A stretch of 64,000 nt of DNA from assembly GCF_900115075.1 (NCBI RefSeq), contig NZ_FOVG01000001.1, forward strand, positions 1,674,001-1,738,000, given 5' to 3'. This DNA comes from Candidatus Pantoea varia. Lineage in GTDB: Bacteria; Pseudomonadota; Gammaproteobacteria; Enterobacterales; Enterobacteriaceae. The notes under the pieces were generated by a model, which did no database searches, was not told the DNA's origin, and saw nothing but the letters and a program-made list of their open reading frames with translations. Made by a program: the position numbers and the translations under genes. Positions 17,818 through 26,415 of this stretch are shown piece after piece (the stretch's first letter is position 1; every line of letters starts with the position of its first letter).

Positions 17818-18618
17818 TTACCTGTTCTGGGGGACCAGCGCCTGCTCTAAATGGCGGGTCAGGCGACGCGCGGCCAGCGGCTGCGCATCGGGATTGCTTT
17901 CACAAAACGACTGACTGTCGATTCGTGACTGTACTTGCACGGTAAACAGCGGTTTAACCGGCGGAATCTGATACCAGCGGCTCTGTTTATCGAGCATACG
18001 CTGAGTGCAGGTGATGTGAACCACGCGCAGATCGCATCCGGCGCGCACCGCGATATTCGCGGCTCCGCGCTGCAGGGTCAGCGGCTCACCGTAGCGGGTG
18101 CGGGTGCCTTCCGGAAAGATCAGGATATTGTCGCCGCGCGCCAGTCGCTGCTGGCTGTCCAGCAACAGCGTCTCCGCTTCGCTGTTAATCAGATAGTCAG
18201 CGGCGCGGATCACTCCACGCATAAACGGGTTTTTCTGCAGATCGGCTTTCACCAGGCAATCCATCTCCGGCAGTACCGAAGCGATCATCACATAGTCGAT
18301 AAGAGACGGATGATTAGCGACAATCAGGCATCCGCGATCCTGTTGCAGCAGCCCGGCACCTTCAATGCGGTAGTCGTAGACGCCGAACATGCGGCAGAAA
18401 CGCAGGAAGCAGCGGAAACTAAAAGCGATAGCGCGTCGGGCCAGCAGGCGGCGGCGCAGCGAATCGCGTTGTACCAGTAGCAACAGGTTGAAACCAACCA
18501 GTGACAGCAGCAGGCCGCCCAGGCCAAACAGCGTAAAACTCACCGCCGTCATCACCAGCCGCCAGTAATAGTTAACGCGGCTGCCCGCGCACTGCGCCGG
18601 TTGTGAACAATCAGCCAT
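17818..18618 (-). CDS. apeD: ApeD, PlsC-type acyltransferase
   Basis: 266-residue 1-acyl-glycerol-3-phosphate acyltransferase-like protein. Motifs: VANHPSLIDYVM (His-x4-Asp) and FPEGTRTRYGE. A hydrophobic segment at about residues 20-50 would hold it at the inner membrane. In the cluster it probably acylates the lipid or glycan carrier of the aryl polyene. It overlaps apeC by eight bases. Confidence 0.85.
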   Translation of the reverse strand: MADCSQPAQCAGSRVNYYWRLVMTAVSFTLFGLGGLLLSLVGFNLLLLVQRDSLRRRLLARRAIAFSFRCFLRFCRMFGVYDYRIEGAGLLQQDRGCLIVANHPSLIDYVMIASVLPEMDCLVKADLQKNPFMRGVIRAADYLINSEAETLLLDSQQRLARGDNILIFPEGTRTRYGEPLTLQRGAANIAVRAGCDLRVVHITCTQRMLDKQSRWYQIPPVKPLFTVQVQSRIDSQSFCESNPDAQPLAARRLTRHLEQALVPQNR

Positions 18619-19342
18619 GATTTCTCTCCCAGTGCCATGTCAGGCGTTCGCCTGCCAGGCTGAAGGTGGGTGACTCCGCCAGCCACTGCTGCAGAAAACG
18701 CAGGCTCTGAGGCAACCGTGTTTCTGCCCTCTCCTCTCCTCCGGCGCGGCCCGTGCAGTGCAACGTGTCGCCCGCACGCAGCAGCAGCGCTACCGCATAG
18801 GGGAAGTTCACGCGCTGTTCCGCCAGCCACGGCAGATAATAGTCAGGTACGATGCCGTCAAAATCGACCAGCAGCACCTGCTGATAGCCCGCCTGATGCA
18901 GGGCGCTGACTTCAATCAATCCCTGCTGAAAAGAGTCGATACCGGCCGCAATAGAGGTGGAGACCAGCGGCGCTTTGGCCGCAATGGTCAGGCTGCCAAC
19001 CGCCGAGTTGTGAACCGACATGGCAAAATCTGTGGGTGACATCGACTGCTGATCCGCCAGCGTATGGAGAATTCGCAGATTACGCTCCAGCTCACCGTGA
19101 CGACTGGTAAAGACGATAGCCTCTACCTGTTGCCGTGCCAGCAGCGCTAGCCCGCACTCTACCGCCGCACGACTGCCGCCGCTCAGACGACGTGCCGTCA
19201 TCATCGGTAAAAATTGCGGTTTCGCCATCGCCTCTGCGGGGTCAATAACGTTGCCCTGTTGCGCCCAGTCCTGCCAGGCCTCGCGCCCGTGTAATCCCGG
19301 AGCCAGAGCCTGCCAGTCAACCAGTGAGTAAGCGAGTTTCAT
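18611..19342 (-). CDS. apeC: ApeC, chain-length-factor-like ketosynthase subunit
   Basis: 243-residue protein of the beta-ketoacyl-synthase N-terminal-like domain, first gene of the operon here. In place of the nucleophilic Cys it reads VHNSAVGSLTI, so it cannot start a condensation by itself; this fits the non-catalytic partner that makes a heterodimer with ApeO. It is also much shorter than a true ketosynthase. The ATG at 19342 follows the intergenic space with two inverted repeats. Confidence 0.85.
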   Translation of the reverse strand: MKLAYSLVDWQALAPGLHGREAWQDWAQQGNVIDPAEAMAKPQFLPMMTARRLSGGSRAAVECGLALLARQQVEAIVFTSRHGELERNLRILHTLADQQSMSPTDFAMSVHNSAVGSLTIAAKAPLVSTSIAAGIDSFQQGLIEVSALHQAGYQQVLLVDFDGIVPDYYLPWLAEQRVNFPYAVALLLRAGDTLHCTGRAGGEERAETRLPQSLRFLQQWLAESPTFSLAGERLTWHWERNHG

Positions 19343-19427
19343 CTCAACACTCTTTTCGTCATACGTGTGGAGTCGGCGTTCATCGGATCGTCACCCCTGC
19401 CCTGTGCAAAAAAAGTGCGTACCGCTA

Positions 19428-19469
19428 AACCTCTACCGATCCCATATAGGGCCTTCACGGTAGAGGGTT
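19428..19469 (-). promoter_or_regulatory. Inverted repeat upstream of apeC (candidate operator)
   Basis: CCTCTACCG (19430-19438) and CGGTAGAGG (19458-19466) form a perfect nine-base inverted repeat with 19 bases between; AA and TT flank it, with one extra G on the right. It lies about 90 bases before the apeC start. No T tract follows on the minus strand. It may bind a regulator of the aryl-polyene operon or fold in the leader. Confidence 0.45.
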
Positions 19470-19498
19470 ATTCAGTGATTCAGCAATAGCAGCTCATC

Positions 19499-19555
19499 TG
19501 ATTTGTCGGCCGGCTGCCGCAGAACTTTATGCTTAGATCGTCTGTCGACAAATCA
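19499..19555. repeat. Second inverted repeat between apeC and the upstream lipoprotein gene
   Basis: TGATTTGTCG (19499-19508) and CGACAAATCA (19546-19555) are a perfect ten-base inverted repeat separated by 37 bases. It begins 18 bases after the stop of the upstream lipoprotein gene. It could be the 3' end of that transcript or a second regulatory site for the ape operon. Confidence 0.45.
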
Positions 19556-19572
19556 TTGCGACAGCACACACA

Positions 19573-19959
19573 TTACTGAGCGGCCAGGGCCGACAGTCGT
19601 AACTGAATATCCTGGTCGAGATTGGTGATCCAGCGGTTGTAGTTATTGTGGATCTCACCCTCTCCCGCTTTCAGGTTTTCACTGCTGACATAATCGATGC
19701 GGTAGTTCTGGCTGGTGTAAGTGATGCGGATGTTCGCCACGAAATCACGCTGCGCCAGACGGCCATTGATCACGCCAGGAGAAACAGGAGTCATTACCCA
19801 TTTCCGGCTAATACCGGCCTCAATGATCGCCAGTTTCATCTGGTTGTCGGTATAACGCTGAGTGAGGGTCTGATTCACATTGTGAATCGGCGCAGTGCGC
19901 GCGCAGCCGGTTAATAACGCAGCAACAACGGCCAGCGTGAAAATGGTATTTTTATTCAT
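19573..19959 (-). CDS. Small lipoprotein, unknown function
   Basis: 128-residue lipoprotein: signal peptide ending in the lipobox LLTGCAR with Cys at residue 19, then a folded part with a conserved-looking RKWVMTPVSPGVINGRL and Tyr-rich strand stretch (ITYTSQNYRIDY). It looks like a small enterobacterial periplasmic or outer-membrane lipoprotein, but I do not know its name or role. It lies just upstream of the ape operon on the same strand, with 230 bases between. Confidence 0.75.
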   Translation of the reverse strand: MNKNTIFTLAVVAALLTGCARTAPIHNVNQTLTQRYTDNQMKLAIIEAGISRKWVMTPVSPGVINGRLAQRDFVANIRITYTSQNYRIDYVSSENLKAGEGEIHNNYNRWITNLDQDIQLRLSALAAQ

Positions 19960-20177
19960 GATGAATCCCTTCTTTTATGATTTATATCAGTGTATTAAAC
20001 GGATAACCCGCCTGGCACTGTTTTAACGTTACGTGCGTTTTTCCGTCTGGCTGGTTTAAAACCCGCGCATGATACCATCGAATGTAAAGACAGGTAAGCA
20101 GAAGTATGCGCCGGTTTTTAGTGGATATTTGAAGGATTAAGACGGGGCAAAGTGCGCAGTTGTCGCGACCGCGCAGA

Positions 20178-20221
20178 AGCCGATCCCGGCCGCAGAAACT
20201 CTGGCTGCGGCTGGATCGGCT
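20178..20221 (-). terminator. Long stem-loop after the efflux operon
   Basis: AGCCGATCC (20178-20186) pairs with GGATCGGCT (20213-20221), and a further GCCGCAG/CTGCGGC pair extends the stem inward. It starts 8 bases past the stop of the outer-membrane efflux gene. There is no T tract on either strand, so it would be a 3'-end stabiliser or a Rho-dependent stop and not a classical terminator. Confidence 0.45.
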
Positions 20222-20228
20222 GCGGCAA

Positions 20229-21614
20229 TCAGGGTGTGGAGGCCGGTGTCCAGCCACCGCCGAGTGCGCGGTAGAGATCGATCTGCGCCAGCAGCAGGTT
20301 ATTTTTGACGGTCACCCGATTCAGCTGGGTTGAAAACAGGGTTCGCTGCGCATCCAGTTCATCCAGATAAGAGGCGTAGCCATTCTGATAACGATTACGG
20401 GCAATGCGCAGCGCCTCTGTCACATAGGCTTCCTGCTTTTGCAGCTCCTGAAGCTGTGCCTCACGCTGCCGGATGGCGTCTATGGCATCGTTCACTTCCG
20501 AGAAGGCGTTGCGCACGACTTTTTCATAGCCATACAGTGCCTGATTGCGTGTCGCCATGGAGACATCAACCTGCGCCGTCAGCGCTTCACGGTTCAGCAG
20601 CGGCGCCAGGATGCTGCCACCCACGCTCCAGAGCCGGAACGGATCGTCCGCTAACTGGTGCAGCACCGAACTCTGAAGGGTGCCGGTGGCGGTGAGGTTC
20701 AGCCCCGGCAGCAGCTTAGCCCGCGACGAGGCCAGGCTGGCATCTGCGGCCAGCAACTGTCGCTGCGCCTGCACAATATCCGGGCGGCGATTAAGCAGTC
20801 CGGAGGGCAACAGCGATGGCATCTGCTGCGGTAAGATCTGGTCGAAATGCTGACGTCGGGCAATGTTACGCGGGTTCATACCCACCAGGATGCTCAGCGC
20901 ATTCTCCTGCTGAGTAATCTGATGCTGCAACTGCGGCATCTGCGCTTTGGCCGACTGATATTCCGAGGCGGCCTGCATCCACTCCAGTCTTGAGGTGTAA
21001 CCGGTTTCGAACTGACGCTGTGCCAGCTTCAGCGAATTGTTGCGGGTCGCCAGTGTCGCCTCTGTGACCCGCAGTTGCTCATCCAGCGCGCACAGATTGA
21101 GATAACCCGACGCTACCGAACTGGCGATGGTCAGCTCGGCGGCGGACGCGGCGGCCTGCTGCGCCGCTAAGCTCGCCTGCGACGCTGTGATGCTGCTGCT
21201 GCGCGCCCCCCAGAGATCAACCTCGTAGTTCGCCTGCAGTAAGCCCTGGAAAACATCGGTTTCATACGGCTGGCCCGTCACTGACGAGAGCGTACGTTCA
21301 CGTGTCGCGGCCACGCCAGCGCTCAGGGTCGGAAAGTTTTCACCCTGCGTGGCGCGCAGCTGGGCGCGATACTGATCAACCCGGGATCGTGCGGTGAGGA
21401 TATCGGGATTATTACGCAGCGCCTGCGTTACCAGCCGGTTGAGATACTCATCATGAAACGCGCGCCACCACTCCGATTCCGGCGCAGCCGTTGGCCCAAC
21501 GCTATTGCGCCAGGCCTCAGGGATCGGCAGAGAGGCCGGTGCCTTTTCAACCTGCGTGGCGCAGCCGGAGAGGAGAAGTGCCAGCGCGCTTACCAGTAAA
21601 CCGCGCCGCATCAT
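20229..21614 (-). CDS. TolC-family outer-membrane efflux lipoprotein (NodT type)
   Basis: 461-residue outer-membrane factor with a lipobox LLLSGCATQ (Cys at residue 18) and the two repeated helical halves typical of the OMF family; the ends RNRYQNGYASYLDELDAQRTLF and the LYRALGGGW block close the second half. It would form the trimeric duct for the MFS pump and the adaptor encoded just upstream. It overlaps the adaptor gene by four bases and is last in a four-gene operon. Confidence 0.88.
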   Translation of the reverse strand: MMRRGLLVSALALLLSGCATQVEKAPASLPIPEAWRNSVGPTAAPESEWWRAFHDEYLNRLVTQALRNNPDILTARSRVDQYRAQLRATQGENFPTLSAGVAATRERTLSSVTGQPYETDVFQGLLQANYEVDLWGARSSSITASQASLAAQQAAASAAELTIASSVASGYLNLCALDEQLRVTEATLATRNNSLKLAQRQFETGYTSRLEWMQAASEYQSAKAQMPQLQHQITQQENALSILVGMNPRNIARRQHFDQILPQQMPSLLPSGLLNRRPDIVQAQRQLLAADASLASSRAKLLPGLNLTATGTLQSSVLHQLADDPFRLWSVGGSILAPLLNREALTAQVDVSMATRNQALYGYEKVVRNAFSEVNDAIDAIRQREAQLQELQKQEAYVTEALRIARNRYQNGYASYLDELDAQRTLFSTQLNRVTVKNNLLLAQIDLYRALGGGWTPASTP

Positions 21615-22705
21615 CGCGCACCCTCACCGGCGAGCTGGGCGGCAGTGTCAATATTGACTTCAACCGACATACCCGGACGCAGCTGATGCATATCCTGATC
21701 GTTGATGCGGATGCGAACCGGAATGCGCTGCGAAATTTTAACGAAGTTACCGGTGGCGTTGTCGGGAGAGATGGCGCTGAACTCCGATCCTGCCGCCGGA
21801 GAGATAAATTCCACCTGACCGTTAAAGCGTTTGCCATCCAGCGCATCAACCCGAATCGTCACCGGCAGGCCAGGACGAATGTTAGCCAGCTGGGTCTCTT
21901 TCAGGTTCGCGATGATCCATTTTTGATTCGGCACCACTGAGGTCAGGCGCGTACCCGCCGTGACATAGGCGCCGGTCCGCACCGACAGCTGACCGAGCTG
22001 GCCGTCGTCGGGCGCGGTAATCCGGGTATTCGCCAGATCGATCTCCGCCAGCTCCAGCGCGGCGCGGGCGCTCTCGACATCGCCCTCCAGCGCGTCGCGG
22101 TTGACGATGACGGTCTGCAGATTCTGCTCGGCGACAGCGATCTGGGCGGCAGCCTGACGCACCTGCGCCTGCGCCTGCGCGTTGGCGGCACGGGCGGCAT
22201 CACGCTCGCGCACCGACAGCGATCCATCCGCCGTGAGATTTTCAACGCGCTTGAGATCGAAGCCGCCTTTCAGCGCCTGGGCTTTGGCATTCTCCAGCGC
22301 CGCTTTATTGCTCTCGATAGTGGCTTCCGCGCTGCGTCGCTGCTGCAGGTTATTGTTCAGGGCCGCCTGCTTCATCGCCAGCTGCGCCTGCGCCTGATGG
22401 ACCCGCTGGCGATAGATACGGTCGTCAATGGTCATCAGCAGTTGCCCTTTTTTCACAGGCTGCAGATCGATCACCTCTACCGAGGTGAGATAGCCGTTAA
22501 CCTGCGGACTGATGAAGGTCACCTGGCCGCGCACGTAGGCATTCTCGGTGCTTTGTATTGCGCTGGTGAAGGGCCAGAGTTGCCAGGCATAAAGAATGAC
22601 CAGTACACCAATCACCACAATGCCGCTGCCTGCGGCGATGGAAAGAATACGGCGGCGATTCGCGCGTTCGCGTTCCGCCGCCTGTAGCTCATCCTGCTGA
22701 CTCAT
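21611..22705 (-). CDS. EmrA/HlyD-like membrane-fusion adaptor
   Basis: 364-residue periplasmic adaptor. After a short cytoplasmic start it has one membrane helix (residues about 21-45), then a beta-barrel/lipoyl part (VRGQVTFISPQVNGYLTSV), a long Ala/Gln-rich coiled coil (about 90-210), and the second half of the lipoyl domain (ITAPDDGQLGQLSVRTGAYV). It links the MFS pump to the OMF. The gene overlaps both neighbours by four bases. Confidence 0.9.
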   Translation of the reverse strand: MSQQDELQAAERERANRRRILSIAAGSGIVVIGVLVILYAWQLWPFTSAIQSTENAYVRGQVTFISPQVNGYLTSVEVIDLQPVKKGQLLMTIDDRIYRQRVHQAQAQLAMKQAALNNNLQQRRSAEATIESNKAALENAKAQALKGGFDLKRVENLTADGSLSVRERDAARAANAQAQAQVRQAAAQIAVAEQNLQTVIVNRDALEGDVESARAALELAEIDLANTRITAPDDGQLGQLSVRTGAYVTAGTRLTSVVPNQKWIIANLKETQLANIRPGLPVTIRVDALDGKRFNGQVEFISPAAGSEFSAISPDNATGNFVKISQRIPVRIRINDQDMHQLRPGMSVEVNIDTAAQLAGEGAR

Positions 22706-24387
22706 TGTTTCTCCGTTGATTCCTGTAATGCGGCCAGCTGTTGCTGCTCACGCAGGTTAAATTGTGCCTGACGCCAGTCAAGGTACCGACGCCGGGTTAA
22801 ACGCCACATCACCCACATCAGGGTGACCAGTGCCAGCGCGGCAGTTAACAGGTAGGTATCGTTATAGGCGAGCACGTTGGCCTGCAGCGTGGCGACCGTC
22901 TGTAACTGGCTGGTGCTCTGCGCGCCGCGCAGAACGTCGTCACCCACCAGCGAATTGAAGAGCGCGTTGTACTGGCTGAGCCGTTCGGTGACGTTGGGAT
23001 CGAGCAGGGAGAGTTGATCGCCCAGCAGGCTGGAGTGATATTTTTCCCGCCAGACCTGAAACGTGCCCAGAATAGCCGAGCCGATCAGCCCGCCAAGGTT
23101 CTGGCTCATGCCAAACAGCACCACAAAACTCACCAGGTTTTTCGGCTGGGTCACCACGCTGCCAATGCCCATCAGCATCGCGGGCGCCATGAAAAAGGCG
23201 CTGCTGAAGCCGAGCAAAAACTGACTGAAATACATTTCGGGGCCACGGGTCAGCGGACTGGATTGGGCATCCATCAGCGAGGCGATAATCATCACCACCA
23301 GCGAGGCGACAATCGGCCAGTTGAGATGATTGGGCTTGATGGTCAGCGCACTGGCAGCAATGCCCGCGATCACCCCGGCCATAATCGCCAGCGCCAGACC
23401 GCGCATCTGATCGTTCTGCAGGCCAATCTGCTGCAAAAAGCCGATTGCGCCGGTGTTCTGTTCCGCCAGCACGATGCGGATCATAATCATCACAATGCCA
23501 AGCCGCAGCATCATGCCGCTGCTCAGCCAGCGGGTGTTGATCAGCGGATTACGCCGGTTATGTTCTATGACGATCGCCGCGACAATCAGCGTCAGGGCGA
23601 TCGCGGTGCAGATACCGAGCCACGGCGTGGTGAACCACCACTCAATGCGGCCCAGCGTCAGTACGCCGCACAGCAGCGCCATGCCGGGTGCCAGCAGGAT
23701 GAAGGTAAGGAAATCCATCTTTTCAAAGGTTTTGATGCGATCGCCCGGAGGCAGTTTGACCAGCAGCACCCCGCCGAGCGCAATCAGCGCCAGACCGAGT
23801 TCAAACAGATAGAGACCGCGCCATTCGTTGAGCTGCAGCAATTCAGACGAGAACAAGCGGGCCAGCGGGATAGCCAGTTGCGATACCGTCAGGCCAATTA
23901 CCAGGGCTTTCAGGCGATGTTTCGCAGGCCAGGCCTGCACCTGATAGTAGATGCCCAGAGAGCTGAGCGCCGCAGCCACCATGCCATGCGCGGTGCGCAC
24001 AATGATCGCCGAACTGAGGTCGTTGGCGAAAAGATGGAAAAACGCCACCAGTACATAAAGCACCAGAAACGCCTCGGTGAAGACACGCAGGCCAAACTGC
24101 TGGCGGAATTTCACCAGCAGCAGGTTAATAGAGATGTTGCCCATCACATAGACCGCAGGCAGCCAGGCAATCTCATTCGACCAGGCACCAAAGGTACCCT
24201 GCAGGTTGACCAGATTCGCCGTGACCAGTGCGTTACTCAGCGCACCGGTCAGCGAGATAAGTAAACCGATCGGACCAAACGCCAGGCGTTTTGGCATCGG
24301 ATGCAGCGGCGTCGAGGGCGATCCCGGCAGCATCGGTTTTTCGTGCGGCAACCACTCGCGTGCAGCGTAGGGATTTCGCTTTGCCAC
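22702..24387 (-). CDS. DHA2-family MFS drug efflux pump (EmrB-like)
   Basis: 561-residue transporter with about 14 membrane helices, the 14-TM DHA2 kind used in tripartite EmrAB-TolC pumps. It is a drug/proton antiporter by family. It follows the MarR gene by two bases and precedes the adaptor, so regulator, pump, adaptor and duct form one transcript. The sequence is not close enough to E. coli EmrB to give the substrate; aromatic acids or xenobiotics are a guess from the family. Confidence 0.9.
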   Translation of the reverse strand: MAKRNPYAAREWLPHEKPMLPGSPSTPLHPMPKRLAFGPIGLLISLTGALSNALVTANLVNLQGTFGAWSNEIAWLPAVYVMGNISINLLLVKFRQQFGLRVFTEAFLVLYVLVAFFHLFANDLSSAIIVRTAHGMVAAALSSLGIYYQVQAWPAKHRLKALVIGLTVSQLAIPLARLFSSELLQLNEWRGLYLFELGLALIALGGVLLVKLPPGDRIKTFEKMDFLTFILLAPGMALLCGVLTLGRIEWWFTTPWLGICTAIALTLIVAAIVIEHNRRNPLINTRWLSSGMMLRLGIVMIMIRIVLAEQNTGAIGFLQQIGLQNDQMRGLALAIMAGVIAGIAASALTIKPNHLNWPIVASLVVMIIASLMDAQSSPLTRGPEMYFSQFLLGFSSAFFMAPAMLMGIGSVVTQPKNLVSFVVLFGMSQNLGGLIGSAILGTFQVWREKYHSSLLGDQLSLLDPNVTERLSQYNALFNSLVGDDVLRGAQSTSQLQTVATLQANVLAYNDTYLLTAALALVTLMWVMWRLTRRRYLDWRQAQFNLREQQQLAALQESTEKQ

Positions 24388-24389
24388 TG

Positions 24390-24821
24390 CTACATACTTC
24401 CCATACGGCTCAGCAGTTGTTGCAGTACGCGTTCGGTCACGGCCAGATCATCGGGATCGATATCGGCCAGCATTTCAGTACGGAGTGCATCAGCCTCGGT
24501 TTTCACTTTGGCGAACGCTTCGTTGCCCTTGTCAGTGAGCACCAGGTGACGTTTACGTCGATCTTCTGGCGGCTGTACCCGCGTCAGCAGTGACTGTTTA
24601 ACCAGCCGATCCACCAACGGCACCATGCTGGCATCTTCCAGCCCCAGCATCTGTGCCAGTTCGGTCTGCGTCATGCGCTGTGGTTCACTGGCAATCAGGC
24701 CGATCGCCATCCAGCTGCTCATGCTTAAGCCGCTATCTTTAAGGTGACGATCCACCGCCAGGCGCCAGGCATGTGCGGTCAGATGCAGTAAGTGGGTAAA
24801 GGTACGCGTGTTCTGTGACAA
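24390..24821 (-). CDS. MarR-family repressor of the efflux operon
   Basis: 143-residue winged-helix regulator: TQTELAQMLGLEDASMVPLVDRLVKQSLLTR is the DNA-binding part, followed by the wing PPEDRRKRHLVLTDKG. It begins with TTG at 24821; there is no better start in frame before the conserved N-terminal helix. MarR proteins commonly repress their own operon and release it upon phenolic ligands. TTAG-N4-CTAA (24825-24836) just in front of the start is a possible operator. Confidence 0.87.
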   Translation of the reverse strand: MSQNTRTFTHLLHLTAHAWRLAVDRHLKDSGLSMSSWMAIGLIASEPQRMTQTELAQMLGLEDASMVPLVDRLVKQSLLTRVQPPEDRRKRHLVLTDKGNEAFAKVKTEADALRTEMLADIDPDDLAVTERVLQQLLSRMGSM

Positions 24822-24965
24822 ATGTTAGCAGCCTAATAGTAAGAGATCTAATTGAGAGTTAACGTTATTATACGCAAAGAGAATCGCGAATGAAAAGCGC
24901 ACGGTCTGTTAAAAATTAGTGGATCGCGGCAGAATGTCCAGAGCCGCAAGCAGGAGCCGGAGAAC

Positions 24966-25814
24966 ATGAAACAGGCATCAGGAAACTGGGTCGATCTGCG
25001 CCGTGACGCCGTCAGCGGTATTGAGGCTCTGCGCGCCCATTTTACCGGTCACGCCTACGATCCTCACTGGCATGACAGTTATCTGATTGGCGTGACCGAG
25101 CAAGGTGTACAGCAGTTTCATTCGCGGCGCAAACAGCATCAGAGCCGTCCCGGCACCGTTTTTATGCTGGAGCCAGAGGAGCTGCATGATGGTGATGCCA
25201 TCAACGACAGCGGTTTTACCTACCGGATGCTCTATCTTTCACCGCAGCAGATTGCGCAGCACCTCACACCCAATCAGAGTAATGGCCCCTCGCCGCGCGA
25301 GCTACGGTTTGCCGCCACGCTGCGTGACGATCGCCCGCTGGCGTATGCCGTCTGGCACGCGTTTGATGCGCTGTGGCACAACCATCCCGCCATCATTAAA
25401 GAGGCGTCGATGGATCGGATGTTCGGTCAGCTTACTCCGCACCGGCAGAGTTCACTCCCCGCGCAGCCCGTGGATAAAGATGTCCGGCTGGCGCTGCAGG
25501 CGCGTGACTGGCTGATTGCCCATCATGCGGACAATCCCGGCCTCGTGCAGATGGCGCAGCAGCTGCAGATGGATCGCTTCCGGTTGTCGCGCCTGTTCCA
25601 GACGCACTGGGGTTTGCCGCCCCACGCCTGGCTGGTGCAATGGCGGCTGAGCCAGGCGCGTCGTCAGCTGGCACAGGGCCAGCCCGTTGCCGATGTCGCT
25701 GCCGCGCTGGGCTTCGCCGATCAGAGTCACCTTGGCCGCTGGTTTAAACGCGCCTGCCAGCTCTCCCCTGCGCGTTATCAGCACGCCTGCACAAATCTTC
25801 CAGACCCAGGTTAA
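24966..25814 (+). CDS. AraC-family regulator with cupin ligand domain
   Basis: 282-residue regulator. The first 140 residues are an AraC-type cupin ligand-binding part (HDSYLIGVTEQGVQQFHSRR and LEPEELHDGD), the last 100 a two-helix-turn-helix DNA-binding domain (MAQQLQMDRFRLSRLFQTHWGLPPHAW and VAAALGFADQSHLGRWFK). It is divergent from the marR-efflux operon, 144 bases apart. The DUF2000 gene follows 40 bases later and is probably its partner or target. Confidence 0.9.
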   Translation: MKQASGNWVDLRRDAVSGIEALRAHFTGHAYDPHWHDSYLIGVTEQGVQQFHSRRKQHQSRPGTVFMLEPEELHDGDAINDSGFTYRMLYLSPQQIAQHLTPNQSNGPSPRELRFAATLRDDRPLAYAVWHAFDALWHNHPAIIKEASMDRMFGQLTPHRQSSLPAQPVDKDVRLALQARDWLIAHHADNPGLVQMAQQLQMDRFRLSRLFQTHWGLPPHAWLVQWRLSQARRQLAQGQPVADVAAALGFADQSHLGRWFKRACQLSPARYQHACTNLPDPG

Positions 25815-25854
25815 GCCTCTTGCCACAATGCGTTTTTTAGTCAGGAGAAGCGCA

Positions 25855-26262
25855 ATGCAAGACCCACGATGTGTGATGATACTCAATGTTACGCTGCCGC
25901 CAGGCAAAGCCACCAATGCCGCCGCCGTGATGGCCTTAACCCTGGGTCAGCGGCATCCGGCACTGGTTGGCGACAGCCTGCAGGATGCGGAGAGCCGCCC
26001 TTCTCCCGGTTTGATCACTACCGGGATTCCGGTGCTGTCCGCCACCGATGAACAGCTCAGTGTATTGCGGGAACAGTGTGAACAGGCTGAGTTGGATCTG
26101 GTGCTGTTTCCCGAAGAGGGACAGTCCACCACCGATTATCAGGCCCTGAGCGCGGTGCTGCGACAACAACCCCGTCAGCAATGGCGTCTGCTGGGAATCG
26201 CCATCGTCGGGGATAAAAAAGCCCTGCGTAAGCTGACGGCAAAACTGGCGTTATTCCGCTGA
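25855..26262 (+). CDS. DUF2000-family protein
   Basis: 135-residue soluble protein of the DUF2000 family: KATNAAAVMALTLGQRHPALVG at the start and GIPVLSATDEQLSVLREQ in the middle. The family has an alpha/beta fold and no proven activity. The ATG at 25855 follows CAGGAGA at good spacing. It lies directly after an AraC regulator on the same strand, an arrangement that I have often seen for this family. Confidence 0.82.
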   Translation: MQDPRCVMILNVTLPPGKATNAAAVMALTLGQRHPALVGDSLQDAESRPSPGLITTGIPVLSATDEQLSVLREQCEQAELDLVLFPEEGQSTTDYQALSAVLRQQPRQQWRLLGIAIVGDKKALRKLTAKLALFR

Positions 26263-26325
26263 TTTTTTTGCGGGAAGCTGGCCACCGTTTCCCGTTTTTC
26301 CCCACTCTGCTCGACCACCTGCCGC

Positions 26326-26346
26326 TTGTACAGGTTAGTTGTACAG
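26326..26346 (+). promoter_or_regulatory. Tandem TTGTACAG half-sites (candidate MerR-type operator)
   Basis: TTGTACAG occurs at 26326-26333 and again at 26339-26346, 13 bases apart. A third copy stands at 26416-26423 over the -35 of the promoter below. TGTACA half-sites are bound by the MlrA/LitR/BluR group of MerR regulators. No such regulator gene is in this window, so the assignment is inference from the motif and from the downstream ariR-type gene. Confidence 0.45.
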
Positions 26347-26415
26347 TTTTTGCTTCTGAATAATTATTATAACCTACTGATAAGCAATGAATAGCACAAT
26401 TTGATAATTTTCCGA

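Noticed and set aside
23014..24264. 416-codon open frame antisense to the MFS pump gene
   Set aside because: It is rich in His, Gln and Arg, has no ribosome site or domain, and lies wholly within a well-supported transporter gene on the other strand.
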